A stretch of 59,826 nucleotides of DNA from Anaerolineaceae bacterium (lineage in GTDB: Bacteria > Chloroflexota > Anaerolineae > Anaerolineales > Anaerolineaceae): the NCBI GenBank assembly GCA_020845515.1, contig JADLFQ010000044.1:1-59826 (forward strand), read 5' to 3'. Shown piece after piece: positions 36,798-46,151 of the stretch. The translations under genes and the position numbers were made by a program. The notes below the pieces were generated by a model, which was given only the letters and a program-made list of their open reading frames with translations, was not told the origin of the DNA and ran no database searches. The first letter of the stretch is position 1, and the number at the start of each line of letters is the position of its first letter.

Positions 36798-37283
36798 ATG
36801 GCAAATGACGAAAAACAACCCCGCAAGTTATGCCTGATCGCGTCCAAGGGTTCGCTGGATATGGCTTATCCGCCGCTCATCCTGGCAAATTCCGCCCGCA
36901 TGTCCGGTATTGAAGCCCACATCTTCTTCACCTTCTGGGGTTTAGACCTGATTACCAAAAAGAAAATGAACCGGCTCAATGTCGCCACCGTTGGAAACCC
37001 CTCCATGCACCCCTGGTTTCATATCCCCACCTGGTTGGGTTCCATCCCCGGAATGTCGGCTGCGGCTTCGTGGATGATGCGCAAGGAAATTGACAAGCTT
37101 GATTTCCCTCCTGTAGGTGAGTTTATAGAGATGCTGATGGACGCCGGTACACATCTCTACGGCTGCAAGATGTCCATGGATATGATGAAACTTACCAAAG
37201 CAGACTTGGTGGACGGCGCGGAAGTGTTGGGCGCAATGGAATTTATAGAAATCTCCGAAGGCGCTCAGATTATCTTCGTGTAG
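36798..37283 (+). CDS. DsrE/DsrF-like (DsrE2-type) sulfurtransferase
   Basis: About 161 residues. It resembles the DsrE2/DrsH-like peroxiredoxin-fold group: KLCLIASKGSLDMAYPPLIL at the start, HIFFTFWGLDLI, a long hydrophobic middle (IPTWLGSIPGMSAAASW) and the conserved Cys123 in LYGCKMSMDMM. It can carry a persulfide and hand sulfur to TusA or DsrC-type partners. I chose ATG 36798 behind GAGAGGA; the frame extends upstream to 36588 through the preceding gene and is a shadow there. Last gene of the sulfur operon before a strong terminator. Confidence 0.82.
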   Translation: MANDEKQPRKLCLIASKGSLDMAYPPLILANSARMSGIEAHIFFTFWGLDLITKKKMNRLNVATVGNPSMHPWFHIPTWLGSIPGMSAAASWMMRKEIDKLDFPPVGEFIEMLMDAGTHLYGCKMSMDMMKLTKADLVDGAEVLGAMEFIEISEGAQIIFV

Positions 37284-37305
37284 TTTTTCATCAGCAGAAC
37301 CAGGG

Positions 37306-37342
37306 CAAGGGTTGGCATTTTCAAAGTCGCCAACCCTTGTTT
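37306..37342 (+). terminator. Terminator of the sulfur operon
   Basis: Perfect 11-bp stem CAAGGGTTGGC (37306-37316) with GCCAACCCTTG (37329-37339), 12-base loop, then TTT. Confidence 0.75.
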
Positions 37343-37477
37343 CGAATCCGCCTCTGTGGGGATAAAGCCCGGTTGGAAAGAATGCGCCGGGGCGGTGGTA
37401 TAGTTAATTCAAACCAAGTCCTGGCTTGCCGGCATTTTCCGGTGCAGCCTTGTTCCAATTTTTCACCGAGGTGTATT

Positions 37478-38044
37478 ATGAAACGTTTCTTGAGCCGGCT
37501 GGGGATCATTCTTCTGGGGATCGCGGTGCTGAGCGCCTGCAGTCCGGCCAGCGGCCCGGCTATTCCCTCTGCAACCGCCACACCCGCACAGCCCTCCACC
37601 TTTACCGACCCGTTCGAATATTGTGCGGCCGTGCAAACCATTGACAAACCTGACGCGCGCTACACCGGCGACGCAGTCCCTGAAGCCGTCCTTCAGGGCT
37701 ATTTGAAAGCGGCTGACTTGCAAAATACCACCGAGCCGGCGGATATGCTGAAAAAATCAACCTTTTGGCGCTGTATGAATGGGCAGGTGCTGGCGTGCAG
37801 CGTCGGCGCCAACCTGCCGTGCTGGGCCAAAGCCAACACCGATAAAACCCCCACGCAGGCCATGAAAGACTACTGCACGGAGAACCCGGCCAGTGAATTT
37901 ATCCCTATGGCTGTCACTGGCCACGAGACGGTCTATGACTGGCGCTGTGTAGAGGGCGCGCCTCAAGCTGGCGGGCAATTCAGCGAAGTGGACTCCGCAG
38001 GATACATCGCCAACATTTGGTACACGTTAACGCCAGAAAAATAA
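37478..38044 (+). CDS. Cysteine-containing lipoprotein, unknown function
   Basis: 188 residues. The signal peptide ends in the lipobox AVLSAC (Cys21), so it is lipid-anchored on the outer face of the membrane. A short Ser/Thr/Pro/Ala linker ([17 protein letters not shown]) is followed by a soluble domain with several cysteines ([39 protein letters not shown]) that probably form disulfides. I do not recognise the domain. The start at ATG 37478 has GAGGTG before it; the frame upstream to 37337 is not likely coding. Confidence 0.72.
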   Translation: MKRFLSRLGIILLGIAVLSACSPASGPAIPSATATPAQPSTFTDPFEYCAAVQTIDKPDARYTGDAVPEAVLQGYLKAADLQNTTEPADMLKKSTFWRCMNGQVLACSVGANLPCWAKANTDKTPTQAMKDYCTENPASEFIPMAVTGHETVYDWRCVEGAPQAGGQFSEVDSAGYIANIWYTLTPEK

Positions 38045-38136
38045 AAAGCAAACGCATTCCGGCTTTTTGTGACAAAATCTTCTTCCAGCAGGAGTACAAT
38101 TGGGTTTTACAAACCAGCCTACTTGGAGGTCGTTTT

Positions 38137-38898
38137 ATGTCAAATGTTTTCTATGTTCCGCGCAGCGCATTAGCAATTTATGCGCATCCGGACGATATCG
38201 AATTTAGCTGCGCCGGTCTTCTGGCGCGTTGGGCAAAAGCAGGAACCGAGATCACTTATGTCTTGTGCACCAGCGGCGAAGTGGGCATCGCGGATCCTGG
38301 AATGACCAAAGCCGTTGCCGCGGAGATCCGCGAAGAAGAAACCCGCCAGGCTGCTGCGATCGCCGGGGCACGCGAAGTGGTTTTTCTACGGGAGCCGGAT
38401 GGTTTGCTGGAAGCCAGCCTTTTGCTGCGCAAAAAATTAGTCCGCGAGATCCGGCGCTTCAGACCTGAGGTCGTGTTGTGCAGTGACCCTACCGTGCTGT
38501 GGGGCCGGGAGAATTACATTAACCATCCCGATCATCGTGCTGCCGGAATTGCGGCGCTCGATGCGGTCTTTCCCGCTGCCGGTCAGCCCAACCTCTTCGA
38601 AGAATTGGAGACGGAAGGCTTGCGCGCCCACAAAACACGCAAGGTATATGTTTCGGGTTGGAGCCAGACCGAAACTTACGTAAGCATAGACGAGACCATC
38701 GAGACCAAGATCGCTGCATTGCGCGCTCACAAAAGCCAGATGAAGGATTGGGATCCGGCGGATCGCATCCACCAGTGGGCGTCCGAAGTTGCAAAGGGAA
38801 AAGAGATGCAATACGCCGAAGCCTTTCGGGTGGTCACACTGGTGGAAGACGAAACCTGGGAAAAGACTCAGGGTGAGGTTCGGCCCAATTCGGACTAA
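38137..38898 (+). CDS. PIG-L/LmbE-family deacetylase
   Basis: About 253 residues. Zinc-site motifs [15 protein letters not shown] (His-x-Asp-Asp) near the N-terminus and NHPDHRAAG in the middle. The family removes acetyl groups from GlcNAc-linked substrates such as mycothiol or bacillithiol precursors, or opens similar amides; the present substrate is unknown. ATG 38137 follows GGAGG at 38125-38129; the frame is open to 38017 but overlaps the lipoprotein gene. Confidence 0.87.
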   Translation: MSNVFYVPRSALAIYAHPDDIEFSCAGLLARWAKAGTEITYVLCTSGEVGIADPGMTKAVAAEIREEETRQAAAIAGAREVVFLREPDGLLEASLLLRKKLVREIRRFRPEVVLCSDPTVLWGRENYINHPDHRAAGIAALDAVFPAAGQPNLFEELETEGLRAHKTRKVYVSGWSQTETYVSIDETIETKIAALRAHKSQMKDWDPADRIHQWASEVAKGKEMQYAEAFRVVTLVEDETWEKTQGEVRPNSD

Positions 38899-38964
38899 AA
38901 ATGTTGTGCAATTGTAAGGCGCGCGATATTTTGGAAGTCTCACATTCGTTCTATAATTAGCTGT

Positions 38965-40827
38965 GTGAGACCCAACGTAAAAGCCAAACTTGCTCCCTAC
39001 CTGACGGCAGGCGCCATTGCACTGCCATTATTGCTTGGTCTTGCCGGGGTTTATCTCCAGGCTGTGCAGATGGGAGAAATTGCGCGGCAGCTTGCCGCCG
39101 CAGATCTTGGGGGCGGCGCCGAGCTGCGCGCGCAGTTGTTAAGCCAGGCATTGGCGGCGCGTCAGCGCCTGTTTCTCGTAGCAGGCTTCTCGGTACTCGT
39201 TTCCCTCGCGGCTGCCGTTTTTGTGGGCCGCCGGTTTTATCAAGGCGCGCAGCGTTCGATCGCTGTGCTGGCAGCCAGGTTGGAAGCAATTGTCCGAGGG
39301 GAATATTCCGGCCACCCAGTTGACGACCAGTGGTTTTCTCCAGTGCAGCCGCAAGGTCCGCTTGAAGAGGCGCTGGAAAAACTGGCGGATTTGTACACCG
39401 GTCTGACTGAGAAAATTTATCAACGCACCGAAGAACTAAATCACCGCACGAAGCAAGCCGAGACGCTTTACCAGGGTGGGCGCGCCCTCTCCTCCTCACT
39501 GACCTTGAACGAGATTTTAGATCTCATCCTGGCGCATTTGGGCCGCATGATTCCAAACGACCGTGCTGCATTGCTTTTACGGCAGGGGGATGGGCTGGTC
39601 ATTGCGGCTTCGCGCGGGTTTCCAGAATCGGCTCGGCCCTCTGATATATCCGTGAGTATCAAGAGCGGGGATGTATTTGACGAGATCTGCCGCACCCGCC
39701 AGCCACTCAGCATTGCAGATATCACCCAGCGCCGGGACTGGCAAAATGTGAGCGGTCTCAAACCGGCGCGCTGCTGGGTTGGATTTCCTTTAATCAGTTC
39801 CGGAGAGGTGATTGGTATGCTGTCACTGGTGCGGGAGACCTCTGTAGCTTTCTCGCAGGATGAGATCACCCAGGCGGCCACCTTTGCCGGGCAGGCGGCG
39901 TATGGCATTCAAAATGCCCGTCTGCTCGAACAGGTGACCCATTTCAATCAAGAACTGGAAGATCAGGTCAACCGCCGCACGGAAGAACTCGCCTCCGCGC
40001 TGGCGCAGTTAGAGCGGCTGGATCGCACGAAGTCCAATTTCATTCATATCGCCTCCCATGAACTTCGCACACCTCTGACGGTCATTTCAGGATACAACCA
40101 GATCCTCATGTCGCACCCTGTTATCCTGAAGGATGAGCAGCTGCACAAGGTCACCGCCGGCATCCAAACCGGTTCAACCCGCCTGCACGAAATTGTCAAC
40201 AGCATGTTGGAGCTTGCCAAGATTGAAAGTCAGGTATTGCAATTAAACCCCATGCCGCTTTCACTGGCAAACGTGCTCCGCGAGCTTTTGCCCCGTTTTG
40301 CCCATGTACTGGAAGACCGTCAATTGTCGCTCACAGTTAACGATCTTTCCGTGCTGCCTGTGATCGAAGCAGATACGGAAGGTATCCAAAAGGTATTCAA
40401 TAACCTGATCGGGAATGCGATCAAGTACACCCCCGATGGCGGCTCAATCGTTATCTCAGGGCGGAACGTGCCGCCGGAGCGCGACTTCCCGGATGGCGCG
40501 GTGAGGATTGAAATCAGCGATAGTGGTATTGGCATTGATCCTTCTTCGATCGAGCTTATCTTCACCCGCTTTTACCAGACCGGAGAGGTGGCGTTGCACT
40601 CATCCAGTTCCACAAAATTCAAAGGCGGCGGCCCAGGCTTGGGGCTGACTGTGGCGCGCGGGATTGTGGAAATGCATCGCGGAAAATTGTGGGGGGAGAG
40701 CCCGGGGTACGATGAACAAAAGTGCCCGGGGAGCAATTTTTACATCCTGCTCCCACAACGCCAGCGCCCGGCTACACGCGAGCTGCTTAAAAAGACGGGG
40801 CGCTTATCCGATGACTACGCCTCTTAA
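38965..40827 (+). CDS. Membrane sensor histidine kinase with GAF domain
   Basis: 620 residues, GTG start. Two N-terminal membrane helices (about 12-32 and 70-92) enclose a short extracytoplasmic loop, followed by a HAMP-like linker and a coiled coil. A GAF domain spans roughly 185-325, and the HisKA box FIHIASHELRTPL carries the phosphorylated His365. The catalytic domain has the N box (IGNAIKYTPDGG), DSGIGIDPSS and GPGLGLTVARGIVE. No response regulator gene is adjacent, so its partner lies elsewhere. The signal is unknown. Confidence 0.9.
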   Translation: MRPNVKAKLAPYLTAGAIALPLLLGLAGVYLQAVQMGEIARQLAAADLGGGAELRAQLLSQALAARQRLFLVAGFSVLVSLAAAVFVGRRFYQGAQRSIAVLAARLEAIVRGEYSGHPVDDQWFSPVQPQGPLEEALEKLADLYTGLTEKIYQRTEELNHRTKQAETLYQGGRALSSSLTLNEILDLILAHLGRMIPNDRAALLLRQGDGLVIAASRGFPESARPSDISVSIKSGDVFDEICRTRQPLSIADITQRRDWQNVSGLKPARCWVGFPLISSGEVIGMLSLVRETSVAFSQDEITQAATFAGQAAYGIQNARLLEQVTHFNQELEDQVNRRTEELASALAQLERLDRTKSNFIHIASHELRTPLTVISGYNQILMSHPVILKDEQLHKVTAGIQTGSTRLHEIVNSMLELAKIESQVLQLNPMPLSLANVLRELLPRFAHVLEDRQLSLTVNDLSVLPVIEADTEGIQKVFNNLIGNAIKYTPDGGSIVISGRNVPPERDFPDGAVRIEISDSGIGIDPSSIELIFTRFYQTGEVALHSSSSTKFKGGGPGLGLTVARGIVEMHRGKLWGESPGYDEQKCPGSNFYILLPQRQRPATRELLKKTGRLSDDYAS

Positions 40828-40841
40828 TTGCCCCAGTTCAC

Positions 40842-41279
40842 TTAAATGGTGTGCAAACCCTTAAAGTATTCCAGGCTGTTGATGGTGCTTTGTTTTTCGG
40901 CCAGCATGAATTTCACCACATCTCCAATTGAAATCATGCCGATTAATTTCTCGTTTTCCAAAACGGGCAGGTGACGGAGATGTTTTGCCGTCATCACCGC
41001 CATGCACTCCTCAATGGTCTGTTCCGGCATAACATAAAGCACCGGGTGGGACATTAACGAACTGACGGGGTCATTCAAAGACAGGTTCTGACGATCGGCG
41101 GCATTCCTTGCAAAATCCCGCTCAGAAAATATCCCAACGATTTTTTCTCCATCCATCACTGGCAGTGCCCCAATTTTCCATTTCGCCATCAATTGCAGTG
41201 CTTCACGGATGGAAGCAGTGACCGGTACAGAATAAACCACGCCATCTTTTTCTTTTAACATATCTTTTACAGCCGCCAT
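40842..41279 (-). CDS. Two-CBS-domain protein
   Basis: 145 residues with a tandem pair of CBS domains: SIREALQLMAKWKIGALPVM followed by IVGIFSERDFAR, and TIEECMAVMTAKHLRHLPVL followed by LIGMISIGDVVKFML. Such stand-alone pairs bind adenosine nucleotides and often sense energy charge. Partner unknown. It ends 14 bases from the histidine kinase stop on the other strand. Confidence 0.87.
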   Translation of the reverse strand: MAAVKDMLKEKDGVVYSVPVTASIREALQLMAKWKIGALPVMDGEKIVGIFSERDFARNAADRQNLSLNDPVSSLMSHPVLYVMPEQTIEECMAVMTAKHLRHLPVLENEKLIGMISIGDVVKFMLAEKQSTINSLEYFKGLHTI

Positions 41280-41703
41280 TACATCTCACTTTCCGGGTTT
41301 CCCCGCGCGTTCCAGCGAAACCTGAAGCTTTGCTTTTGTTAATTGATTAATGGGTTAGAGATTGTTACATTAATTATCACAAATGGGAGCGGCTATGTCA
41401 AGTTAATTTTATGCCAGTATGAAAACAAGGTTAAACCCGACAGCGTCCAGACCGGCAATTTCGCAGTAACGATGCCGGGTTCTACAAGAGGATGGGAGTC
41501 TTCCGGCCCAGACAAAAGATAGGGAGGGATGATTTTTATAACTGATGATCGGGAACTCATCTTATCGTCATGCATCGCAGGGAATACGCTCACCCACAGC
41601 CCCGGTGGAACAGAAGGGGGGCGACGGGGAAGTACACGCCAAAAGCCAGGCCGGAGCTTTTCCAACCGGTGAAAGCATTAAGGCTTGTGTCATGCCGGCA
41701 GGT
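41280..41703. other. Gene-poor stretch between CBS and P-type ATPase genes
   Basis: 424 bases without a gene I can support. Frames of 60 to 90 codons exist on both strands but have no ribosome-binding site or family resemblance. The right half is G/C-rich and may be remnant coding sequence; the left part holds the CBS gene's promoter region. Confidence 0.4.
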
Positions 41704-43644
41704 TCATGCTTTCGATCCATTCCGTAGCAGGCGCATCCCGTTGAAAATGACAAGCAACACGGACAGTTGGTGAACCAGCATACCGCCTGCCATGTGAACC
41801 TTGCCCAGCAATACCCCGCTCAACAGTGCTCCCACAGTGAGCAGAGCAATGACCACATTTTGCCGGATATTGCGGAGTGTTGCCTTGGAAAGATGGATTG
41901 CTTCGGGCACTTTTAATAAGTCGTCGGATATCAGAGCGATATCTGCTGTTTCAATTGCCAATCCGGCAGCCGCCGCCCCCATGGCAATTCCAATATCCGC
42001 GGCAGCCAACGCCGGCGTGTCGTTGATCCCGTCCCCAACCATTGCAATCGTATAGCCTTTGGTTTGCAGGTCGCGAACCACCCTCAACTTATCTTCAGGA
42101 AGCAAGCCGGCTTTTACATCTCTAATCCCTGCCTGATGTGCAATTGCCCAAGCGGTTTTCTCGTCGTCTCCAGTCAACATCACCACCTCACGAATACCGC
42201 CCTTGTAGAGTCTTTTAATCGCTTCAGCGGAGGTTTCGCGAATTGGGTCGGAAATCCCCAATACCCCAATGAGAACACCGTCCAGAGAAACCAGGGTAGC
42301 CGTTTTTCCTTCCTCGCGCAAGGTCAGCAAGGTATTCGCTATACCCGGCTCCATGGCAACCGCTTGTTCCTTCAGCCATTTTTCTGTTCCTACTGAAATT
42401 TCATGCCCCATAAAGCGGGCCCGGATTCCCCTGCCGGTAACCGTCTCAAAAGTATCGGGGGTTGGCAGTGTGGTGAGCGCCCTGGCCTCGTTGTAGATAG
42501 CCCGCGCAAGCGGGTGTTCAGACACCGACTCAGCGATGCCTGCCCAATACAAAACTTCAGTTTGATCCACTGTCCAGCGAGTAGAATTGAATGTCCCTGA
42601 TAGGGCGGTCTCTTCCAACAAACCAGCGCGTAAAGGTTGCAGCGCAAGAATATCTGTTAAGCGCGGCTTGCCGTAAGTGAGCGTACCGGTTTTGTCCAGC
42701 GCCAGCGCAGAGATGCGGGCGGCGTTTTCCAGATATTCACCGCCTTTAATTAAAATTCCGCGCCGGGCAGCCTGACCGATGCCAGCGATGATGGATACAG
42801 GTGTTGAAATCACCAGTGCTCCCGGGCAGGCGATCACGAGTAAGGTCAGCGCTAATTCAATATCCCGCGTAATGATATAAACACCCGCACTCAAAAGAAT
42901 AATCGCCGGCGTATACCACCGGGCAAACCGCTCAATAAACCGCTGTGTAGGGGCTTTTTCTTCCTGCGCTTCCTCAACGCGGGCGATGATACGCGCCAGG
43001 GTGGTATCTGCGCCAACACCTGTTGCACGCGCTTGCAGCATTCCATCCAGGTTAATAGTACCAGCAAAGACAAGCGAACCTGAAAACTTTTCTTCCGGGA
43101 TCGGTTCGCCCGTGATAGAGCTTTCATCAACTGCCGAAGCGCCCCCCACCACTTCACCGTCAACCGGCACACGAACGCCAGGTTTTATCAGAACAATCTC
43201 CCCTAACGCAACCTGAGACGGTTCAACTTCAACCTGTTGGCCATCTCGTATAACCAGGGCAGTGACGGGAGCCAGGTCGAGCAGTTCTCCCAAGACTTTG
43301 CGCGTACGGCTTAGCGTGCGGGCTTCAAGATACGCGCCAAAAACGAACAAAAAAGTAACCGCAGCCGCTTCCCAAAACTCACCAATGATCAATGCGCCAA
43401 TTGCCGCGATCGTAACCAGTAATTCGATACTAACGTGGCGATTACGCAGGCTATTCCAAGCCCGCATGGCAATATCAGTCCCGGCGATCAGGGCAGCCAC
43501 AATCATGAACCCATCGTGCATCCGGGCGGCGCCAAAGAGATAGCGGGCAGCCAGCCCGCTTAGGATGAGGGCGCCTCCAGCAACTGACTCAAGTTGGGTG
43601 CGTTGGCGCGGGCTGCGGAGAATATTCCGTAAGTGTGCAATCAT
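41704..43644 (-). CDS. Heavy-metal-translocating P1B-type ATPase
   Basis: About 646 residues, with no N-terminal HMA domain. The intramembrane metal motif is ACPGALVIS (Cys273-Pro-Gly), where most Cu or Zn/Cd pumps have CPC. The phosphorylation site is DKTGTLTYG (Asp317), the P1B SEHPLARA motif is present, and the hinge is GDGINDTPALAAADIGIAMG. It exports a soft or transition metal, most like the Zn/Cd/Pb group by sequence pattern, but the metal is uncertain. ATG 43644 follows AAAAGG; the upstream in-frame start lies in the neighbouring chaperone gene. It is co-transcribed with the separate HMA protein, 16 bases before. Confidence 0.9.
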   Translation of the reverse strand: MIAHLRNILRSPRQRTQLESVAGGALILSGLAARYLFGAARMHDGFMIVAALIAGTDIAMRAWNSLRNRHVSIELLVTIAAIGALIIGEFWEAAAVTFLFVFGAYLEARTLSRTRKVLGELLDLAPVTALVIRDGQQVEVEPSQVALGEIVLIKPGVRVPVDGEVVGGASAVDESSITGEPIPEEKFSGSLVFAGTINLDGMLQARATGVGADTTLARIIARVEEAQEEKAPTQRFIERFARWYTPAIILLSAGVYIITRDIELALTLLVIACPGALVISTPVSIIAGIGQAARRGILIKGGEYLENAARISALALDKTGTLTYGKPRLTDILALQPLRAGLLEETALSGTFNSTRWTVDQTEVLYWAGIAESVSEHPLARAIYNEARALTTLPTPDTFETVTGRGIRARFMGHEISVGTEKWLKEQAVAMEPGIANTLLTLREEGKTATLVSLDGVLIGVLGISDPIRETSAEAIKRLYKGGIREVVMLTGDDEKTAWAIAHQAGIRDVKAGLLPEDKLRVVRDLQTKGYTIAMVGDGINDTPALAAADIGIAMGAAAAGLAIETADIALISDDLLKVPEAIHLSKATLRNIRQNVVIALLTVGALLSGVLLGKVHMAGGMLVHQLSVLLVIFNGMRLLRNGSKA

Positions 43645-43660
43645 GCCTTTTCCCCAGGTT

Positions 43661-43876
43661 TTAGATGGTTGATATCCGTGCTTCATATCCTGCGGACCAA
43701 ACAGCTTGAACCAACTCCTGTTGGGCAGTCTCATCAGGGTTGTGCTGAATTTCGATGCGGCCGGTGTTAAAGAAAACTTTTGCTCCCTGAACGCCAGGTA
43801 AAGCGGTCAGTGCTTTCTCTATTTTCACCACACAAGAAGGGCAAGTTAATTCTTGACTTCGCAGTAAGGTTTTCAT
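43661..43876 (-). CDS. Heavy-metal-associated (HMA) domain protein
   Basis: 71 residues forming a single ferredoxin-like HMA domain. The metal-binding loop is LTCPSCVVKIEKAL (Cys12 and Cys15), with GVQGAKVFFNTGRIEIQ after it. It is probably the soluble metal chaperone, or a split-off metal-binding domain, for the ATPase just downstream that lacks one. A good GGAGAA site precedes the ATG at 43876. Confidence 0.88.
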   Translation of the reverse strand: MKTLLRSQELTCPSCVVKIEKALTALPGVQGAKVFFNTGRIEIQHNPDETAQQELVQAVWSAGYEARISTI

Positions 43877-43932
43877 TTTTTTCTCCTGTTCCCGTCTGTT
43901 TTGCTCATAGGATACAGGAGAAAGCCATACAC

Positions 43933-43947
43933 TTCCATGACGTGGAA
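43933..43947. promoter_or_regulatory. Candidate regulator palindrome upstream of the metal-export genes
   Basis: TTCCA-TGACG-TGGAA, a perfect 5-5-5 inverted repeat in the 89-base gap between the Crp/Fnr-type gene and the HMA gene. It lies where the promoter of the HMA/ATPase pair should be. It is not a classical FNR box (TTGAT-ATCAA). Confidence 0.4.
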
Positions 43948-43965
43948 TAGATAAGTGCAGCTAAT

Positions 43966-44724
43966 TTACAAACTGTTCTGCTCCAGCAAAGATCTGAGAG
44001 CTGTTTCGTCCCGGATGGCAATCCACTGCCGCCCGGTTGAGATCCAGCCTTCTTTTTGAAATTGACTGACAACCCGGCTGGCAGTTTCCGGTGTCGTGGC
44101 AGTCATCTCCGCCAGATCATCCCGTGTCAGGGGGGCTTGAATGAGCAGGCCAACCGGCTGTGGCTGCCCCAGTTTTTTAGCGAGTTTGAGGAGCATATAA
44201 GAAATTTTTTTCTCTGCAGATTGTCCGCTGAGTTGGCGGATGGTTTCATGTGCTGATTGCAGGCGGTCTGAAACAGCATCAAGGAATTTGATGGTCACAG
44301 AGGAGTATGTTTTTAATATTTTTCTAAAATCCTGAACGTTAATCGCAAGCGCGCAAACAGCCGTTTGCGCCTGGGCGGTATCCGGATAAATTGAATTGTC
44401 CTGATTGGAGAGGGCGCCAAAGAATTCGCCCGGCACAAGCAATTCAAGGAGAACATCCTTGCTGCCCATCGCGTGCCGCAGCAATTTCACCTGCCCTTCG
44501 GCAATGATAAATAAATGCTGCGCCGGCTCTTCGGAAAAATAGATATACTCCCCCCCTTCAAACCCCTTCTCATAAAACAACTGGTTTATCGCAATTAAAT
44601 CCTGTTCAGATAGTTTGGAAAAGAATGGTACCATTTGCAAAATCTTGAAGCGCAATGCAGGGTCGCACAGATGCGGTTCAATTATGTCTATCTGGATTGG
44701 GCTTTTTCGGCGCCTGTTCGTCAC
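43966..44724 (-). CDS. Crp/Fnr-family transcriptional regulator
   Basis: 252 residues. The cyclic-nucleotide-like sensor domain spans about 25-145 (FSKLSEQDLIAINQLFYEKG, YIYFSEEPAQHLFIIAEGQV, VPGEFFGALS). After the dimer helix, the HTH is LTRDDLAEMTATTPETASRV. There is no N-terminal four-Cys cluster, so it is not an oxygen-sensing FNR; a free Cys in SAVCALAI may matter. It is upstream of, and likely regulates, the HMA/P-type ATPase pair, and is divergent from the YwiC-like gene. Confidence 0.88.
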   Translation of the reverse strand: MTNRRRKSPIQIDIIEPHLCDPALRFKILQMVPFFSKLSEQDLIAINQLFYEKGFEGGEYIYFSEEPAQHLFIIAEGQVKLLRHAMGSKDVLLELLVPGEFFGALSNQDNSIYPDTAQAQTAVCALAINVQDFRKILKTYSSVTIKFLDAVSDRLQSAHETIRQLSGQSAEKKISYMLLKLAKKLGQPQPVGLLIQAPLTRDDLAEMTATTPETASRVVSQFQKEGWISTGRQWIAIRDETALRSLLEQNSL

Positions 44725-44930
44725 TTTTCTCTCCGAAACAAAAAACGGATCAACATCTCTTGTGCACCATTATACGATTGATGCAAGCTTTAAAAGAGGC
44801 AGAAGTAGAGGAAAAATACTCATCAGGATAACTTCAAAAAATAACAAATACTTCCAAAACTTCCGCCCCTTTTATTTGCGCCATCACAAAGACGGATTTC
44901 CGGTTTGCTGTTATCCTGATACTGGGAGTT

Positions 44931-45785
44931 ATGATGGCAGTTGACGCTTCAGAAAAAAAGAAATCATTACGCCTCTGGCAACGGCATATTGCCGTCCCCA
45001 TTGAACATGGTTCGTGGGTATTTCTATTCAGCCCTCTGTTGATCGGATTGGCTGCAGGCAGGCGGTTGGGCGCAGGCAGTCTGCTTCTGGCGCTTGCCGT
45101 GCTGGCGGGGTTTATGCTGCTTCAACCGCTGACAGTTGCCGTGAAAGTGTATGCAGGCAGGAGGACGAAAGACGAACTGGAACCAGCACGCTTCTGGATT
45201 CTCACTTATGGCGTCGTGGCAGGGTGCGCGGCAGCCGCGCTGGCTTTGCTCGGATACGGGTTTGTCTTTTGGCTGGTTCTGCCCGCCCTTCCGGTGTTGG
45301 CATGGCGGCTGTGGCTGGTGAGCCGCCGGGAGGAACGGAGAAAGTCTGCAATGGAGATTGCCGCCAGCGGTGTCCTGGCGCTGACCGCTCCGGCCGCGTA
45401 TTGGGTTGGACAGGGGGAAGTTACACCCACAGGGTGGTTAATTTGGGGCTTGTGCTGGCTGCAAGCTGCCGGTTCAATCTTATACGCTTATCTGCGCCTG
45501 GAGCAAAGAAGTCTTAAAGAACTCCCGGCCATGCCACAGCGTCTTGCACTGGGAAAGCGCGCACTGCTCTTCAATACATTTAACCTGGCGCTTGTGCTTG
45601 TACTTGCCGCCAACCACGTTACCCCGGCGCTGCTTCCGGCCGCCTTTGGGGTACAATGGGTTGAAACTCTATGGGGGCTGGTCAACCCCGCCCTGAACGT
45701 AAAACCCGTTTATATTGGTGTGCGCCAATTGATTGTAAGCACCCTCTTCACACTTCTTTTTATCATCACCTGGGTATCGTCTTAA
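44931..45785 (+). CDS. YwiC-like membrane protein
   Basis: 284 residues with about eight membrane helices. The family opening is RHIAVPIEHGSWVFLFSPLLIGL. Later segments include QPLTVAVKVYAGRRTKDELEPAR and the WGLCWLQAAGSILYAYLRLE loop. YwiC-like proteins have no established function. In some organisms they are near anaerobic respiration genes, and the Crp/Fnr-type gene here is divergent. Two start codons (44931 and 44934) follow GGGAG. Confidence 0.78.
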   Translation: MMAVDASEKKKSLRLWQRHIAVPIEHGSWVFLFSPLLIGLAAGRRLGAGSLLLALAVLAGFMLLQPLTVAVKVYAGRRTKDELEPARFWILTYGVVAGCAAAALALLGYGFVFWLVLPALPVLAWRLWLVSRREERRKSAMEIAASGVLALTAPAAYWVGQGEVTPTGWLIWGLCWLQAAGSILYAYLRLEQRSLKELPAMPQRLALGKRALLFNTFNLALVLVLAANHVTPALLPAAFGVQWVETLWGLVNPALNVKPVYIGVRQLIVSTLFTLLFIITWVSS

Positions 45786-45823
45786 CCCATACCCAATTCA
45801 AATTCTCATCTTGGAGGTATAAA

Positions 45824-46009
45824 ATGTCCGACCCAAAAGCAAAATGCCTGTACTGTGAACAAACGATGGATGAAATCCCTCTGGTGGCGATCCATTATCG
45901 CGACCAGCAATACTGGATCTGCCCTTCCCACATGCCGCTTCTGATCCACAACCCCGCCGAACTGGTCGGCAGGCTGCCCGGCGCGGAAAAATTAACGCCG
46001 CACCCATAG
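45824..46009 (+). CDS. Small zinc-ribbon-like protein, unknown
   Basis: 61 residues with CLYC near the N-terminus and CPSH at about 33-36, a CxxC...CxxH set that could bind one zinc ion. TTGGAGG precedes the ATG at 45824. It lies 38 bases after the YwiC-like gene and may be co-transcribed. Family not recognised. Confidence 0.65.
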   Translation: MSDPKAKCLYCEQTMDEIPLVAIHYRDQQYWICPSHMPLLIHNPAELVGRLPGAEKLTPHP

Positions 46010-46151
46010 TCTTAATCCGTACGACTTACAAAAGCCGTGAGGCGGAAGAGAAGATATTGCGAGGTCAGCAGCGCAACACTGCCGCCGACCTCGCAGGGCG
46101 GTATAATCCCCTGACGCATTTTTTTTATCCCTCTGAGCAAATGAGGTGGAA

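Noticed and set aside
37290..37365. Possible tRNA from a TTCGAATCC string
   Set aside because: The flanking bases do not form a T stem or an acceptor stem, and the region is explained by the sulfur-operon terminator.
41393..41665. Minus-strand frame of 90 codons between the CBS and ATPase genes
   Set aside because: No ribosome-binding site, no family pattern, many Pro/Arg residues typical of non-coding G/C-rich sequence.
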